Shown here piece after piece: positions 12,371 through 12,594 of a stretch of DNA of 12,594 nt. Under the pieces are notes generated by a model that searched no databases, was not told the DNA's origin, and saw only the letters and a list, made by a program, of their open reading frames with translations. Position 1 is the first letter of the stretch; each line of letters begins with the position of its first letter. This stretch comes from Candidatus Ventricola intestinavium (lineage in GTDB: Bacteria; Bacillota; Clostridia; Christensenellales; Aristaeellaceae). Location of the stretch: assembly GCA_018715105.1 (NCBI GenBank), contig DVMG01000218.1:1-12594 (forward strand). Direction: 5' to 3'. The position numbers and the translations under genes are program-made.

Positions 12371-12400
12371 TATTTTGACGCCGCATCCGTCGTGCTATTC
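12371..12400 (-). promoter_or_regulatory. Candidate sigma-G (forespore) promoter of the SASP genes
   Basis: Read on the minus strand, GAATA (12400-12396) and CAAAATA (12377-12371) are separated by exactly 18 bp. This fits the sigma-G/sigma-F pattern (GHATR, N18, CATWHTA) with one mismatch in the -10. The start point would be near 12364, giving a leader of about 22 nt with the GGAGGTG site. Confidence 0.65.
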
Positions 12401-12468
12401 TGACAATTTTCGTCTGATTTGCCATGGAAAGGCGCGCGGGAGGATTTCCTCTTTTGCCCAAAAACAGG

Positions 12469-12497
12469 TTGACAGGTTCTGGGCGGTGCGGTATAAT
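12469..12497 (+). promoter_or_regulatory. Consensus sigma-A promoter of the second tRNA unit
   Basis: TTGACA at 12469-12474 and TATAAT at 12492-12497 are perfect and 17 bp apart. The first tRNA starts 19 nt after the -10. Confidence 0.92.
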
Positions 12498-12516
12498 GGC
12501 ACAGCAAGTGAGCGTT

Positions 12517-12591
12517 GCGGTAGTAGCTCAGTGGTAGAGTGCCACCTTGCCAAGGTGGATGTCGCGAGTCCGAATCTCGTCTACCGCTCCA
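12517..12591 (+). tRNA. tRNA-Gly(GCC), copy 2
   Basis: It is identical over all 75 nt to the copy at 11065-11139, with anticodon GCC and the same C at T-loop position 55 (12570). CCA is encoded at 12589-12591. It may be the first gene of another array that continues past the window. Confidence 0.96.
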
Positions 12592-12594
12592 GAT

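Noticed and set aside
11065..12591. Identical tRNA-Gly copies as att sites of an integrated element
   Set aside because: The copies are complete functional genes with their own promoter contexts, and the DNA between them holds tRNAs and SASP genes but no integrase or phage gene.

Overview
The window looks like chromosome of an endospore-forming, GC-rich Firmicute of the class Clostridia. It holds a spoIIGA-sigE pair, two alpha/beta-type small acid-soluble spore proteins (SASPs), a GerMN-domain sporulation protein, a site-2 protease/scpA/scpB block and an RqcH-type quality-control factor, with strong AGGAGG-like ribosome sites and consensus sigma-A promoters. The genus cannot be read from the sequence. 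Nearly everything is core genome; the one clear accessory element is a 181-bp MITE-like repeat.

Left part (1-2704, + strand): the 3' end of a NusG domain II protein with a terminator, a Gx-transporter/HepI-like membrane protein, a strong terminator carrying a possible Spo0A box, then spoIIGA-sigE, the membrane protease and the pro-sigma factor it activates in the mother cell. A terminator directly follows sigE and no sigG follows.

Middle part (2821-6016, + strand): a sigma-A promoter drives a site-2 protease homologue, scpA, scpB (kleisin and winged-helix partner of SMC) and a YhcH/TabA-family protein with an unusual C-terminal Cys/His cluster. A terminator and the MITE-like element follow.

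Right-middle part (6091-10479): rqcH lies on the minus strand, divergent from a gerM-like gene with a plausible sigma-E promoter. Next come rdgB (house-cleaning XTP/dITP pyrophosphatase) behind its own sigma-A promoter and a YfcE-type phosphodiesterase overlapping it by 4 nt. The order gerM-rdgB-phosphodiesterase matches the Bacillus gerM-rph-ysnA-ysnB block without rph.

Right end (10543-12594): a perfect sigma-A promoter drives eight tRNA genes (Arg-TCT, His-GTG, Gln-TTG, Lys-TTT, Leu-TAG, Gly-GCC, Gly-TCC, Lys-CTT) that end at a terminator. A hairpin-rich gap of about 390 bp follows, then two SASP genes on the minus strand with a sigma-G-like promoter, and a second consensus promoter leading into an identical copy of tRNA-Gly(GCC) at the window edge.

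No CRISPR array, prophage, toxin-antitoxin pair or defence system is visible. The most unusual items are the YhcH/TabA plus Cys-cluster fusion, the MITE-like element, the non-canonical T-arms in several tRNAs, the Q/N-rich extension on one SASP and the regulatory signals of the sporulation genes.
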